Origin: CAZWDL01 sp964632995
GTDB lineage: Bacteria > Bacteroidota > Bacteroidia > Chitinophagales > Saprospiraceae
Assembly (NCBI GenBank): GCA_964632995.1
Contig: CAZWDL010000175.1
Span: 1-11,843 of the forward strand
DNA length: 11,843 bases
Direction: 5' to 3'
The notes under the pieces were generated by a model. It was not told where the DNA came from, ran no database searches, and saw only the letters and a list, made by a program, of their open reading frames with translations. Position numbers and translations under genes: made by a program. Positions 1-6,103 of this stretch are shown in pieces. Every line of letters begins with the position of its first letter. Positions within the stretch are counted from its first letter, which is position 1.

Positions 1-97
1 CCAAAGGTCGCTAACATTTGACGAACCGGAGGTGGCCACGGGCCTCTGCGTGGGGCTCAAAAGCGTCTTTTCGCGTAAGCGAAAAGCCAAAGGTCGC
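1..97. repeat. 11-bp direct repeat CCAAAGGTCGC (1-11 and 87-97)
   Basis: CCAAAGGTCGC occurs at the first base of the window and again at 87-97, a period of 86 bases. The second copy directly follows the hairpin at 67-86. The first copy is cut by the window edge, so a matching hairpin may lie just upstream. This is seen directly; the meaning is unknown. Confidence 0.75.
67..86. repeat. Perfect 8-bp hairpin with a GTAA loop
   Basis: CTTTTCGC (67-74) and GCGAAAAG (79-86) are perfect inverse complements around the tetranucleotide GTAA. If transcribed rightwards the loop would be GUAA, a GNRA-type tetraloop, which gives a very stable RNA hairpin. No T-run follows, so a simple intrinsic terminator is unlikely. 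It abuts the second copy of the 11-bp direct repeat. Confidence 0.7.
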
Positions 98-134
98 AGG
101 GCAATTCATCCAGCCGCGCTAATATGAGGCTGCA

Positions 135-185
135 CGCAAAGGCGCGGAGTACGCTGAGAAAAACGAAAGGCGTTTTCTCTTTGCG
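135..185. repeat. Branched imperfect inverted repeat
   Basis: Outer arms CGCAAAG (135-141) and CTTTGCG (179-185) enclose an inner arm pair: GAGAAAAACG (156-165) and CGTTTTCTC (171-179), with one bulged A and the loop AAAGG. Between the left outer and inner arms, 14 extra bases (142-155) can form a small GCG/CGC stem. The whole could fold as a three-way structure. C179 is shared by the outer and inner stems. The wording resembles short intergenic repeats I recall from environmental bacterial genomes (CTTTGCG-type units), but I cannot check this. Confidence 0.55.
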
Positions 186-192
186 GGGCTGT

Positions 193-213
193 CGGAAAGC
201 GGAAAGCGGAAGG
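193..213. repeat. Three tandem 7-bp units (CGGAAAG)
   Basis: CGGAAAG at 193-199 and 200-206 is followed by CGGAAGG at 207-213, the last with one change. It lies directly left of the palindrome at 218-252 and belongs to the same repeat-rich cluster. Confidence 0.65.
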
Positions 214-217
214 TTTA

Positions 218-252
218 CCCTGTGGAATAGTCGTTTCACGAATTCCACAGGG
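218..252. repeat. 35-bp palindromic element, 11-bp perfect arms
   Basis: The arm CCCTGTGGAAT (218-228) pairs perfectly with ATTCCACAGGG (242-252). Inside it, TCGT (231-234) pairs with ACGA (238-241) around the loop TTC, leaving only a two-base bulge AG (229-230). This makes 15 base pairs in 35 bases. TTACCC flanks or overlaps both ends (215-220 and 254-259). There is no T-run, so it does not look like a standard terminator. It could be a REP-like interspersed palindrome, a protein-binding site or an RNA structure. Confidence 0.7.
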
Positions 253-593
253 CTTACCCGATCAAACTGCGAAACAGAATGGGCGGGCGGAAAACATAGC
301 CAAAAAGAAGGAAATCAATTCCCGCGCTTCCGAACGAAAATCAGCAACAGCTTGTTTCATTTCCAGCGGAAAAAGGAAAGCCACTGGCCGGGAAAGTCCC
401 GGCGGAAGGCGGCTGTGACAAATGACAACATTTTGACCGGCATAACCCCAACAAAAACCCTTAATTCAACGTATTCTTACAGGAATCTTTACAGAAGAGA
501 CTGGTAATAAATTATTCGAAGCATCCTTTACAATCCTGGTACCTTAGCCGGTGTACCTTGAAACTCCGGTTATCCAGGTCAAAAACGGGCGTT

Positions 594-995
594 ATGAAGA
601 AGATACACATCATCGCAATTGTAATGATCGCCGTGGCCATCGGCCTGCTGATCAACGCCGCCGATGACATGAGCACTTATGCTACTTTCGATCAGGCAAT
701 CAACACCGGCCAACGCGTTAAGATAGCCGGGCAGCTATCCAAAGACAAAGAGATCTATTACTATCCGGAGAAAGACCCTAACTACTTCAGCTTCTTCATC
801 CGGGATGCAGAAGGCGAAGAGCGCAAAGTGGTGCTGCTGGCCGCCAAGCCGCAGGATTTCGAGCGCTCAGAGCAAATCGTACTGACGGGACAGATGAAGG
901 GCGACGAGTTCGTCGCCACCGACATGCTCATGAAGTGTCCCTCAAAGTACAAGGACGAAGAAGTTTACATCAAGACCGAAAAGGCCGAAATATAA
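594..995 (+). CDS. ccmE: Cytochrome c maturation haem chaperone CcmE, Cys-type
   Basis: 133 residues. CcmE receives haem from the CcmABCD side of the pathway and passes it to CcmF for attachment to apocytochrome c, outside the cytoplasmic membrane. Visible features are a short Lys-containing N-terminus, one hydrophobic anchor (about residues 4-22), then a beta-rich domain whose STYATFDQA and VLTGQMKGDEFVATDML segments fit the family OB fold. The haem-binding site reads C115-P-S-K-Y119 (CxxxY) where classical CcmE has HxxxY. Cys-type CcmE proteins are known from archaea and Desulfovibrio-like bacteria. I chose ATG 594 because it gives the usual K-rich start before the anchor; an in-frame TTG at 558 would add 12 residues with no family support. 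The stop is one base before ccmF, so the two are almost certainly co-transcribed. Confidence 0.9.
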   Translation: MKKIHIIAIVMIAVAIGLLINAADDMSTYATFDQAINTGQRVKIAGQLSKDKEIYYYPEKDPNYFSFFIRDAEGEERKVVLLAAKPQDFERSEQIVLTGQMKGDEFVATDMLMKCPSKYKDEEVYIKTEKAEI

Positions 996-996
996 G

Positions 997-3876
997 ATGG
1001 AGGAAATTCAATATATAGGCGAACATTTGTTGCCCGGCCGTATCGGACATATGTCCATCGTGCTGGGCTTTGTATCCAGTATGCTCGGAACCGTAGCCTA
1101 CTTTTTTGCTACGCAAAAGCGCGACCAGGCCGAATTTGAGGGCTGGCGTAATATCGGCCGGGGTGCTTTTATCGTACACGGCATCAGCGTTTTTGCCGTC
1201 ATCGGGACCATCTTCTATATTATGGTCCAGCAGCACTACGAGTATCAGTACGTCTGGGCGCACGTATCCGAAGAACTGCCGTTCAAATACATCTTTTCCG
1301 CCTTCTGGGAAGGCCAGGAAGGGAGTTTTTTGCTGTGGATGTTCTGGCACGTGGTGCTGGGCTTCATCCTGATGCGCACGGCCGGCCGCTGGGAATCACC
1401 GGTGCTTTCCGTGCTTTCCGGCATACAGGTGTTTATCGTATCCATGATTTTAGGGCTGTACATCGGCTTCGGGGAGGAGGCTTTCAAGCTGGGCTCCAAC
1501 CCATTGCTGCTCCTTCGCGAAACGATGGATGCACCGATTTTTCAGCAGGCCGACTACCTGGAGCTGATCAAAGGCAACGGCCTTAACCCGCTGTTGCAAA
1601 ACTACTGGATGACTATTCACCCCCCTACCCTTTTCCTGGGTTTCGCCTCCACGGCTATCCCCTTCGCCTTCGCCATCGCGGGGCTATGGATGCGTGAGCA
1701 CAAGGCCTGGCTGAAGCCGGCCCTGCCCTGGGCGCTCTTTAGCGGCGCCATCCTGGGCACGGGCATTCTGATGGGCGGCGCCTGGGCTTACGAGGCGCTG
1801 AGCTTCGGCGGCTACTGGGCCTGGGACCCCGTGGAAAATATGTCGCTGGTGCCCTGGCTGGTACTGCTGGCCGGCATCCACACCAACCTTATCGCGCGCA
1901 GCAGCGGCTATTCCATCCGCAGCACCTACGTATTCTATCTGCTGACTTTTGTATTCATCATCTACTCTACTTTCCTGACCCGGAGCGGCGTACTGGGAGA
2001 AACTTCAGTACACGCTTTCACAGAGATGGGGCTGGAGTGGCAGCTGATAGCATTCATCGTCGCCTTTCTGGGCTTTTCCGCCGCCCTGCTGGCAGCACGC
2101 TACAAGAGCATTCCGGCGCCGGAAAAAGAAGAAAAGGTCAGCTCCAAGGAATTCTGGATGTTCATCGGTACGCTGGTGTTGCTGTTCTCTGCGCTGATTA
2201 TCACCGCCTCCACTTCCTTGCCGGTGTATAATAAAATCATGCAGTTCTTCGATCCCACCTTTGAAGGACGCGTAATCACCGACCCGGAACCGCATTACAA
2301 CAAGTACCAGTTGTGGATCGGCGTATTTATCGGTCTGCTTTCCGGCGCCTCGCAATACCTGCGCTACCGCGGGCAGAACTGGCAAAAGCATGTGCGACGC
2401 TTTGGCATCCACACCCTCGCAGCTCTGATCATTACGGCCCTGCTGTCAGTGCTCACTGTTCAGTGGATTAACGTCAATGCCTGGCAGTACTGGATACTGC
2501 TCTTCGCCGGTATTTTTACCGTGGTTACTAATTTTGACTATCTGATCACCTTCATCAAAGGCAATCTGAAGCTGGCCGGCTCGGCCTTCTCACACATGGG
2601 CTTCGGCATCATGATCGTGGGCATTCTGGCCAGCGGGCTGAACAAGCGCTACATCTCCACCAACCCCTTCGTGATGGATGGGCTGATCGAAGGCGCTTCG
2701 GAGGAGAGCCTGCGCAATAACATCCTGCTGTTCAAGGACAGCCCGATGATGATGGGCGAGTACGAGGTGACTTACGTCAAAGATACGATGGTCGACTATA
2801 CCCGCACCTACACCGTCAATTACAAGCGACGTAATGCGTCGGGCGAAGTGGTGGAGGAGTTTGACCTGCATCCCAATATTTTATACGACAAATCCTTCAC
2901 CAAAATTGCAGCCTCCAACCCGGCTACCAAACGGTATTGGAACAAGGATATTTTCACGCATATCGCCTCCCTGCCGCAGGTGGAGATGGACTTCCAGCTG
3001 CGCAAGGAACGGGAGGACAGCCTCAATTACCGCCTGGTGAATGGCAATCTAGGTGACGTGGTTGTCTTTCAGGACACCGTCCCGATCCGGGATCAGGACA
3101 CTAGCGTCATCAAGACTTACCGCCTGATGGTGGAAAGCGTCACCCGCGACCCTGTGCATCCCGACTACGAGCCGCAACCGGAGGATCTCGCTTTCGGCGC
3201 CCGCATCGCCATCGAGAGTCCGGAGCAGGACAGCATCTATTATGCGGAGCCCGTCATTGCGCTACGGGGTCAGTTCCTGTTTCAGTATCCGGTACAGATC
3301 AACGATTTGAACATCAAGGTGCGGCTGAACGAACAGATCTTCGAACGCTTCTTTGTTCCGGAGGATGAGCTCGAATACCAGGAACTCCAATTCAAGCAAG
3401 GAGAAACGGCTGAATTTAAGGGCTTGCGAATCCAGTTTGCCGGCTTCAACCGGGAGGCGAAGCATCCGAATTACAAGGCCGAAGAAGGTGATATCGCGGT
3501 CAGCGCGCTGCTCAGCGTCCAGGACCGGGCCGGCAACGGCTTTATGGCCGAACCCGTGTATCTCATTCGCGACAATCGCCCATTCAACCTTAAAGACCAG
3601 ATCGAAGAAGCAGGTCTGCACCTTCGCTTCGTCAGTCTGGATCCGGCAACAGAAACCATCACGGTGCTGGCGGCTAAGGCCGAAGCACAGGAATACAGCG
3701 TGCCCGTAGATATAGCGACCGACTCGCTGCGCTCCGATTACATCGTGCTGGAAGCCATCCTCTTTCCGGGGATCAACCTGTTCTGGCTCGGCTCTTCGCT
3801 GATGATGATCGGACTGGCCGTCAGCATGGTCTACCGGATAAACAATAAGAGGTCCGAAAGAGAAAACAGGAAATAG
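997..3876 (+). CDS. ccmF: Cytochrome c haem lyase subunit CcmF, enlarged C-terminal domain
   Basis: 959 residues; classical CcmF has about 650. It takes haem from CcmE and helps form the thioether links to apocytochrome c. The many-helix N-terminal part carries the WWD segment (W274-A-W-D277-P-V-E-N, to about 287). All four expected haem-ligand histidines are present: H208 in IHPPTLFLGF, H295 in AGIHTN, H339 in TRSGVLGETSVHAF and H533 in SAFSHMGFG. A canonical CcmF C-terminal region follows (about 585-665). About 250 extra extracytoplasmic residues come before the last membrane helix (about 925-947). The extra part holds two related units (about 705-780 and 807-880) sharing the pattern HP(D/N)Y, then D(L/I)A, then AEPV, then QI. 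The tail is strongly basic. ATG 997 follows the ccmE stop by one base. The family call is certain; the role of the extra domain is unknown. Confidence 0.96.
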   Translation: MEEIQYIGEHLLPGRIGHMSIVLGFVSSMLGTVAYFFATQKRDQAEFEGWRNIGRGAFIVHGISVFAVIGTIFYIMVQQHYEYQYVWAHVSEELPFKYIFSAFWEGQEGSFLLWMFWHVVLGFILMRTAGRWESPVLSVLSGIQVFIVSMILGLYIGFGEEAFKLGSNPLLLLRETMDAPIFQQADYLELIKGNGLNPLLQNYWMTIHPPTLFLGFASTAIPFAFAIAGLWMREHKAWLKPALPWALFSGAILGTGILMGGAWAYEALSFGGYWAWDPVENMSLVPWLVLLAGIHTNLIARSSGYSIRSTYVFYLLTFVFIIYSTFLTRSGVLGETSVHAFTEMGLEWQLIAFIVAFLGFSAALLAARYKSIPAPEKEEKVSSKEFWMFIGTLVLLFSALIITASTSLPVYNKIMQFFDPTFEGRVITDPEPHYNKYQLWIGVFIGLLSGASQYLRYRGQNWQKHVRRFGIHTLAALIITALLSVLTVQWINVNAWQYWILLFAGIFTVVTNFDYLITFIKGNLKLAGSAFSHMGFGIMIVGILASGLNKRYISTNPFVMDGLIEGASEESLRNNILLFKDSPMMMGEYEVTYVKDTMVDYTRTYTVNYKRRNASGEVVEEFDLHPNILYDKSFTKIAASNPATKRYWNKDIFTHIASLPQVEMDFQLRKEREDSLNYRLVNGNLGDVVVFQDTVPIRDQDTSVIKTYRLMVESVTRDPVHPDYEPQPEDLAFGARIAIESPEQDSIYYAEPVIALRGQFLFQYPVQINDLNIKVRLNEQIFERFFVPEDELEYQELQFKQGETAEFKGLRIQFAGFNREAKHPNYKAEEGDIAVSALLSVQDRAGNGFMAEPVYLIRDNRPFNLKDQIEEAGLHLRFVSLDPATETITVLAAKAEAQEYSVPVDIATDSLRSDYIVLEAILFPGINLFWLGSSLMMIGLAVSMVYRINNKRSERENRK
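3109..3636 (+). repeat. Tandem protein-level duplication inside CcmF
   Basis: Residues 705-780 and 807-880 of CcmF align at an offset of 101-103 residues. Matching points are IKTYR with FKGLR, HPDYE (from H721) with HPNYK (from H823), DLA (730) with DIA (832), AEPV (750) with AEPV (851), and QI (767) with QI (868). The nucleotide sequences have diverged, so the duplication is old. The HPNYKAEEGDIAV form resembles the GPNY-containing strand pair I recall in the C-terminal domain of classical CcmF, which suggests copies of that module. Confidence 0.6.
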
Positions 3877-3911
3877 GAAATTCGAAAGAGGAAGCGATAG
3901 CAACAGAGTCC

Positions 3912-4694
3912 ATGAAAGAGAAAAAAATCATACTGATCGGCGCCGGCAATGTGGGTTATCACCTCGGCCGGCGCCTTGATGAAAAAGGCTTTGCTATCGC
4001 GCAGGTATTCAGCCGGACCTTCGAGCATGCGGAAGATTTGGCGGAAGCCGTTCAGGCTTCTTACGCCACAAAATTCGAAGATCTGGACCGGGAGGGCGAC
4101 CTCTATATCATCTCGGTAAGTGACCGCGCCATCGCGCCGGTCGCGCGGCAGCTCGCCCGGCTAGAGCTGGATAACCCCTTGGTCGTGCATACCTCCGGCG
4201 CTACACCCGCTACCGCGCTGATGCCTTACTTCGATCGTTTCGGCGTCTTCTATCCCCTGCAGACCTTCTCCCGCTCGCGCAAAGTGGATTTTGAAGCCAT
4301 TCCCATTTGTGTGCATGCCGCCGATGAATCCGATGCGGAAAAATTGCTAACCCTGGCCCGGCAGCTGAGTCCAAAAGTATACCAACTCAAGGATGAACAG
4401 CGGGCGTCCTTACACGTCGCGGCGGTGTTTGTCAATAATTTTACCAACTACCTTTTTCGGGTCGGGGAAGAAATTCTACGGGAAGTGGATTTACCCTTCG
4501 AGCTGTTGCGCCCGCTCATCCTCGAGACGGCACGGAAGGTACAGGAACAGTCGCCCGGAGAAATGCAGACCGGCCCTGCCGTCCGGGGAGATGAAAAGAC
4601 CATACAGCGCCACCTCGATTACCTGCACCGCTTTCCGGAATACCGGGAGCTGTATCAGTTATTGTCGAGACGAATTGCAGAAGAGCTAGGCTGA
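3912..4694 (+). CDS. Rossmann-fold NAD(P)-binding protein with DUF2520 domain
   Basis: 260 residues. The N-terminus has a dinucleotide-binding glycine motif (G10-A-G-N-V-G-Y-H-L-G19) after a hydrophobic strand. Then come DLYIISVSDRAIAPVARQL, the conserved HTSGA (H93-A97) and FGVFYPLQTFSR. The C-terminal half has VNNFTNYL (174-181) and the GPAVRGD motif (221-227). This is the layout of the Rossmann-like plus DUF2520 family, related to ProC, 6-phosphogluconate dehydrogenase and F420-dependent NADP reductase folds. It is common in Bacteroidota at 250-290 residues, so this one is full length. Its substrate is not known. It starts 35 bases after ccmF and probably shares its transcript, though nothing in it points to cytochrome biogenesis. 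ATG 3912 is right for the family because the glycine motif begins at residue 10. Confidence 0.9.
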   Translation: MKEKKIILIGAGNVGYHLGRRLDEKGFAIAQVFSRTFEHAEDLAEAVQASYATKFEDLDREGDLYIISVSDRAIAPVARQLARLELDNPLVVHTSGATPATALMPYFDRFGVFYPLQTFSRSRKVDFEAIPICVHAADESDAEKLLTLARQLSPKVYQLKDEQRASLHVAAVFVNNFTNYLFRVGEEILREVDLPFELLRPLILETARKVQEQSPGEMQTGPAVRGDEKTIQRHLDYLHRFPEYRELYQLLSRRIAEELG

Positions 4695-4723
4695 AGAATA
4701 CTAAATTAAATGCTTCAATCGAT

Positions 4724-5005
4724 ATGCGCATCATCGGAACCATTGACCATCCTTCACTCAAGATTACGGTTTTCAAAATGAACGAGCGGCTTTCCGTTAA
4801 GCTGGAATCCGGGTTGTACGAACAAACCTTCAAGTTCAGAAGTGGTGAAGGGGTTGACACGCTCGAAGACGTAAAAAACTTTATCGACGCCGGCTTCATC
4901 GAAGGCGTTTCGGAGAACCTGCAGCGCATGCATCAGCTAAAAATGACTACACTCAGCCGGCAGCTTCCCAATGCGGAGGAAGAAGAATTTGAGGAAATCA
5001 TCTGA
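4724..5005 (+). CDS. Conserved hypothetical protein, 93 residues
   Basis: I do not recognise a named family. The first 45 residues alternate like beta strands (IIGTIDHPSLKITVFKMNE, then LSVKLESG), followed by two probable amphipathic helices (about 46-60 and 62-80). The C-terminus is very acidic (EEEEFEEII). No signal peptide, membrane helix or Cys/His metal site is seen, so it should be a small cytoplasmic protein. It starts 29 bases after the DUF2520 gene on the same strand and is likely in the same transcript. ATG 4724 is the first start in this frame; another ATG at 4710 is out of frame. Codon use and GC content resemble the neighbours, supporting a real gene. Confidence 0.75.
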   Translation: MRIIGTIDHPSLKITVFKMNERLSVKLESGLYEQTFKFRSGEGVDTLEDVKNFIDAGFIEGVSENLQRMHQLKMTTLSRQLPNAEEEEFEEII

Positions 5006-5061
5006 GGCAAAAACCTTCTCTCCCCTTTGTTGTTTCAATGCCGAATCAAAAGCGAAACAAC

Positions 5062-5235
5062 ATGTTTGGATTATTCAAGAAAGACCCTGCCAAGAAGCTG
5101 GAAAAAGAGTATCAGAAACTGATGGAAGAAGCCATGCAGCTGCAGCGCGGCGGTGATATCAAAGGCTACGCCAAAAAAGTCGCCGAAGCGGAGGAAGTTC
5201 AGAAGAAAATCGAGGAACTGCAGGAGGAGAAATAA
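5062..5235 (+). CDS. Small charged helical protein, DUF6435-like
   Basis: 57 residues from ATG 5062: MFGLFKKDPAKKLEKEYQ, then an almost continuous charged helix with heptad-like spacing, broken by QRGGDIKGY. From memory this matches small proteins of the DUF6435 type (MFxFxKxDPxKKLxKxY at the N-terminus and GDI plus KxAEAE in the middle), which have no known function. An upstream in-frame ATG at 5038 would add MPNQKRNN; I prefer 5062 because the family begins MFG. It is the last gene of the run that starts at ccmE, 56 bases after the 93-residue gene, and ends 12 bases from the convergent uridine kinase stop. The gene is likely real; the family name is moderately sure. Confidence 0.75.
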   Translation: MFGLFKKDPAKKLEKEYQKLMEEAMQLQRGGDIKGYAKKVAEAEEVQKKIEELQEEK

Positions 5236-5247
5236 TCTTTTCTTCCA

Positions 5248-5940
5248 TCAGCCATCCTTGCCGGACTCCACGGTGCTCCCCACGCTCATCTCCATCTCTT
5301 CTCCCCGGAGAACGTTTCTCAGGTTACGGAGCGCCTGACATACAAACCCGCTCATCACCTCCAATTCTTGATTGAAGTGTTTGTTATTATTGATGATGAC
5401 ATCCGCCTCCTCCATGTAGGGCTGGATGTATTTCTCGAAGGTGGGCAGCACGTGATGTTCATAGCGATACAGCACATCTTCCAAAGGGTAATTGCGCTCC
5501 ACCTGGTCGCGCTTGATGCGGCGAATGACCTTGAGATTTTCCTTGGCATGGAGGAACACTTTCAGGTCCAGCATATGCCGGATCTCCTCAAAATGGAAAA
5601 CAAAGATACCTTCCACGATGAGAATGGGCGCAGGTTGAAAAATACGAATTTGAGGAGTCGCATTTTCATTATTAAACACGTATTCCCGTCGCCGGACCGT
5701 TTTTCCTTCCAACAGCAACTTCAGGTCCCGGATCAGATCTGATTTTTCGATTGATTCCGGCAGATCGAAATTGCGAATACCCTGTTTATCCATCCGCTGT
5801 TCTTCCCGGGGGAGGTAGTAGTCATCCTGCGAAACAAAACAAACTTCTTCCGGCCGGAATCTTTCCTTTAACTGGTTGATAAATGTCGTTTTCCCGGACC
5901 CGCTTCCGCCCGTAATGCCGATGATATATGGTTGTGCCAT
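5248..5940 (-). CDS. udk: Uridine kinase
   Basis: 230 residues. It phosphorylates uridine or cytidine to UMP or CMP in pyrimidine salvage, in the cytoplasm. It has a perfect P-loop, G11-G-S-G-S-G-K-T-T19, then SQDDYY (37-42) with the catalytic acidic residue typical of the family. NFDLPESIEKSDLI (57-70) corresponds to the uridine-binding NFDHPxAF segment. ILIVEGIF (106-113) is the Walker B-like strand, and RRIKRDQVER (140-149) the lid region. Family members run about 205-235 residues, so it is complete. The start is ATG at 5938-5940; an in-frame TTG at 5973 would add 11 residues before the first strand and is less likely. It is divergent from a nucleoside transporter, which supports a nucleoside rather than phosphoribulose substrate. 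Its 3' end is 12 bases from the preceding plus-strand gene, with no hairpin between. Confidence 0.9.
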   Translation of the reverse strand: MAQPYIIGITGGSGSGKTTFINQLKERFRPEEVCFVSQDDYYLPREEQRMDKQGIRNFDLPESIEKSDLIRDLKLLLEGKTVRRREYVFNNENATPQIRIFQPAPILIVEGIFVFHFEEIRHMLDLKVFLHAKENLKVIRRIKRDQVERNYPLEDVLYRYEHHVLPTFEKYIQPYMEEADVIINNNKHFNQELEVMSGFVCQALRNLRNVLRGEEMEMSVGSTVESGKDG

Positions 5941-5961
5941 GCTGTAAACCCCTGGTTTTTG

Positions 5962-5978
5962 CAAAGTTAACAAAAATA
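5962..5978 (-). promoter_or_regulatory. Candidate -7 boxes for udk
   Basis: On the minus strand two overlapping-range matches to the Bacteroidota -7 element TAnnTTTG occur: TATTTTTG (5978 to 5971) and TAACTTTG (5969 to 5962). The second would start transcription roughly 15 bases before the udk ATG. No convincing -33 TTG is present at 19-21 bases upstream, so this rests on the -7 match and position only. Confidence 0.4.
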
Positions 5979-6021
5979 GCGCGGATGGAGGAACACACTC
6001 TGAATCCTGTCCGATTTTATT

Positions 6022-6029
6022 TACCTTTG
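6022..6029 (+). promoter_or_regulatory. Candidate -7 box for the nucleoside transporter
   Basis: TACCTTTG matches the Bacteroidota -7 consensus TAnnTTTG exactly. Nineteen bases upstream lies CTG (6000-6002), one base off the -33 TTG. It would give a leader of about 65 bases before ATG 6104. It sits in the same spacer as the udk boxes, so the two divergent genes could be co-regulated. Confidence 0.45.
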
Positions 6030-6103
6030 ACCATCATTGACCTTCGCCTGGAAAAAAGATTCTGGTAACTCCTTTCCGGGTTTGAGATAAAGTGACAAGC
6101 ACC

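Larger units (their letters stand above)
1..593. other. Repeat-rich intergenic region before ccmE
   Basis: I see no convincing gene here. The only long plus-strand reading frame (124-507) runs straight through the inverted repeats and has a low-complexity, Arg/Lys/Ser/Thr-rich translation with no recognisable motif. The left part (1-260) is a cluster of short direct, tandem and inverted repeats, listed separately. From 253 to 593 I see no strong structure. The stretch before ccmE has two poor matches to a Bacteroidota -7 box (TACCTTAG at 540-547 and TACCTTGA at 554-561), neither with a clear -33 TTG. The promoter of the ccm genes is therefore not fixed from sequence. Any upstream gene ends before the window. 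Confidence 0.7.

Noticed and set aside
67..252. Possible CRISPR array or intrinsic terminators in the left spacer
   Set aside because: The repeats differ from each other, spacing is irregular, there are no uniform spacers and no T-runs follow the stems.
124..507. Plus-strand reading frame of 127 codons in the left spacer
   Set aside because: It reads through the tandem and inverted repeats, has a low-complexity basic translation and no recognisable motif or partner. Best explained as chance in repeat-rich DNA.
3262..3903. Minus-strand reading frame of 213 codons opposite the end of ccmF
   Set aside because: It is antisense to a well-supported ccmF coding region, has no recognisable family, and looks like a frame shadow of GC-rich coding DNA.
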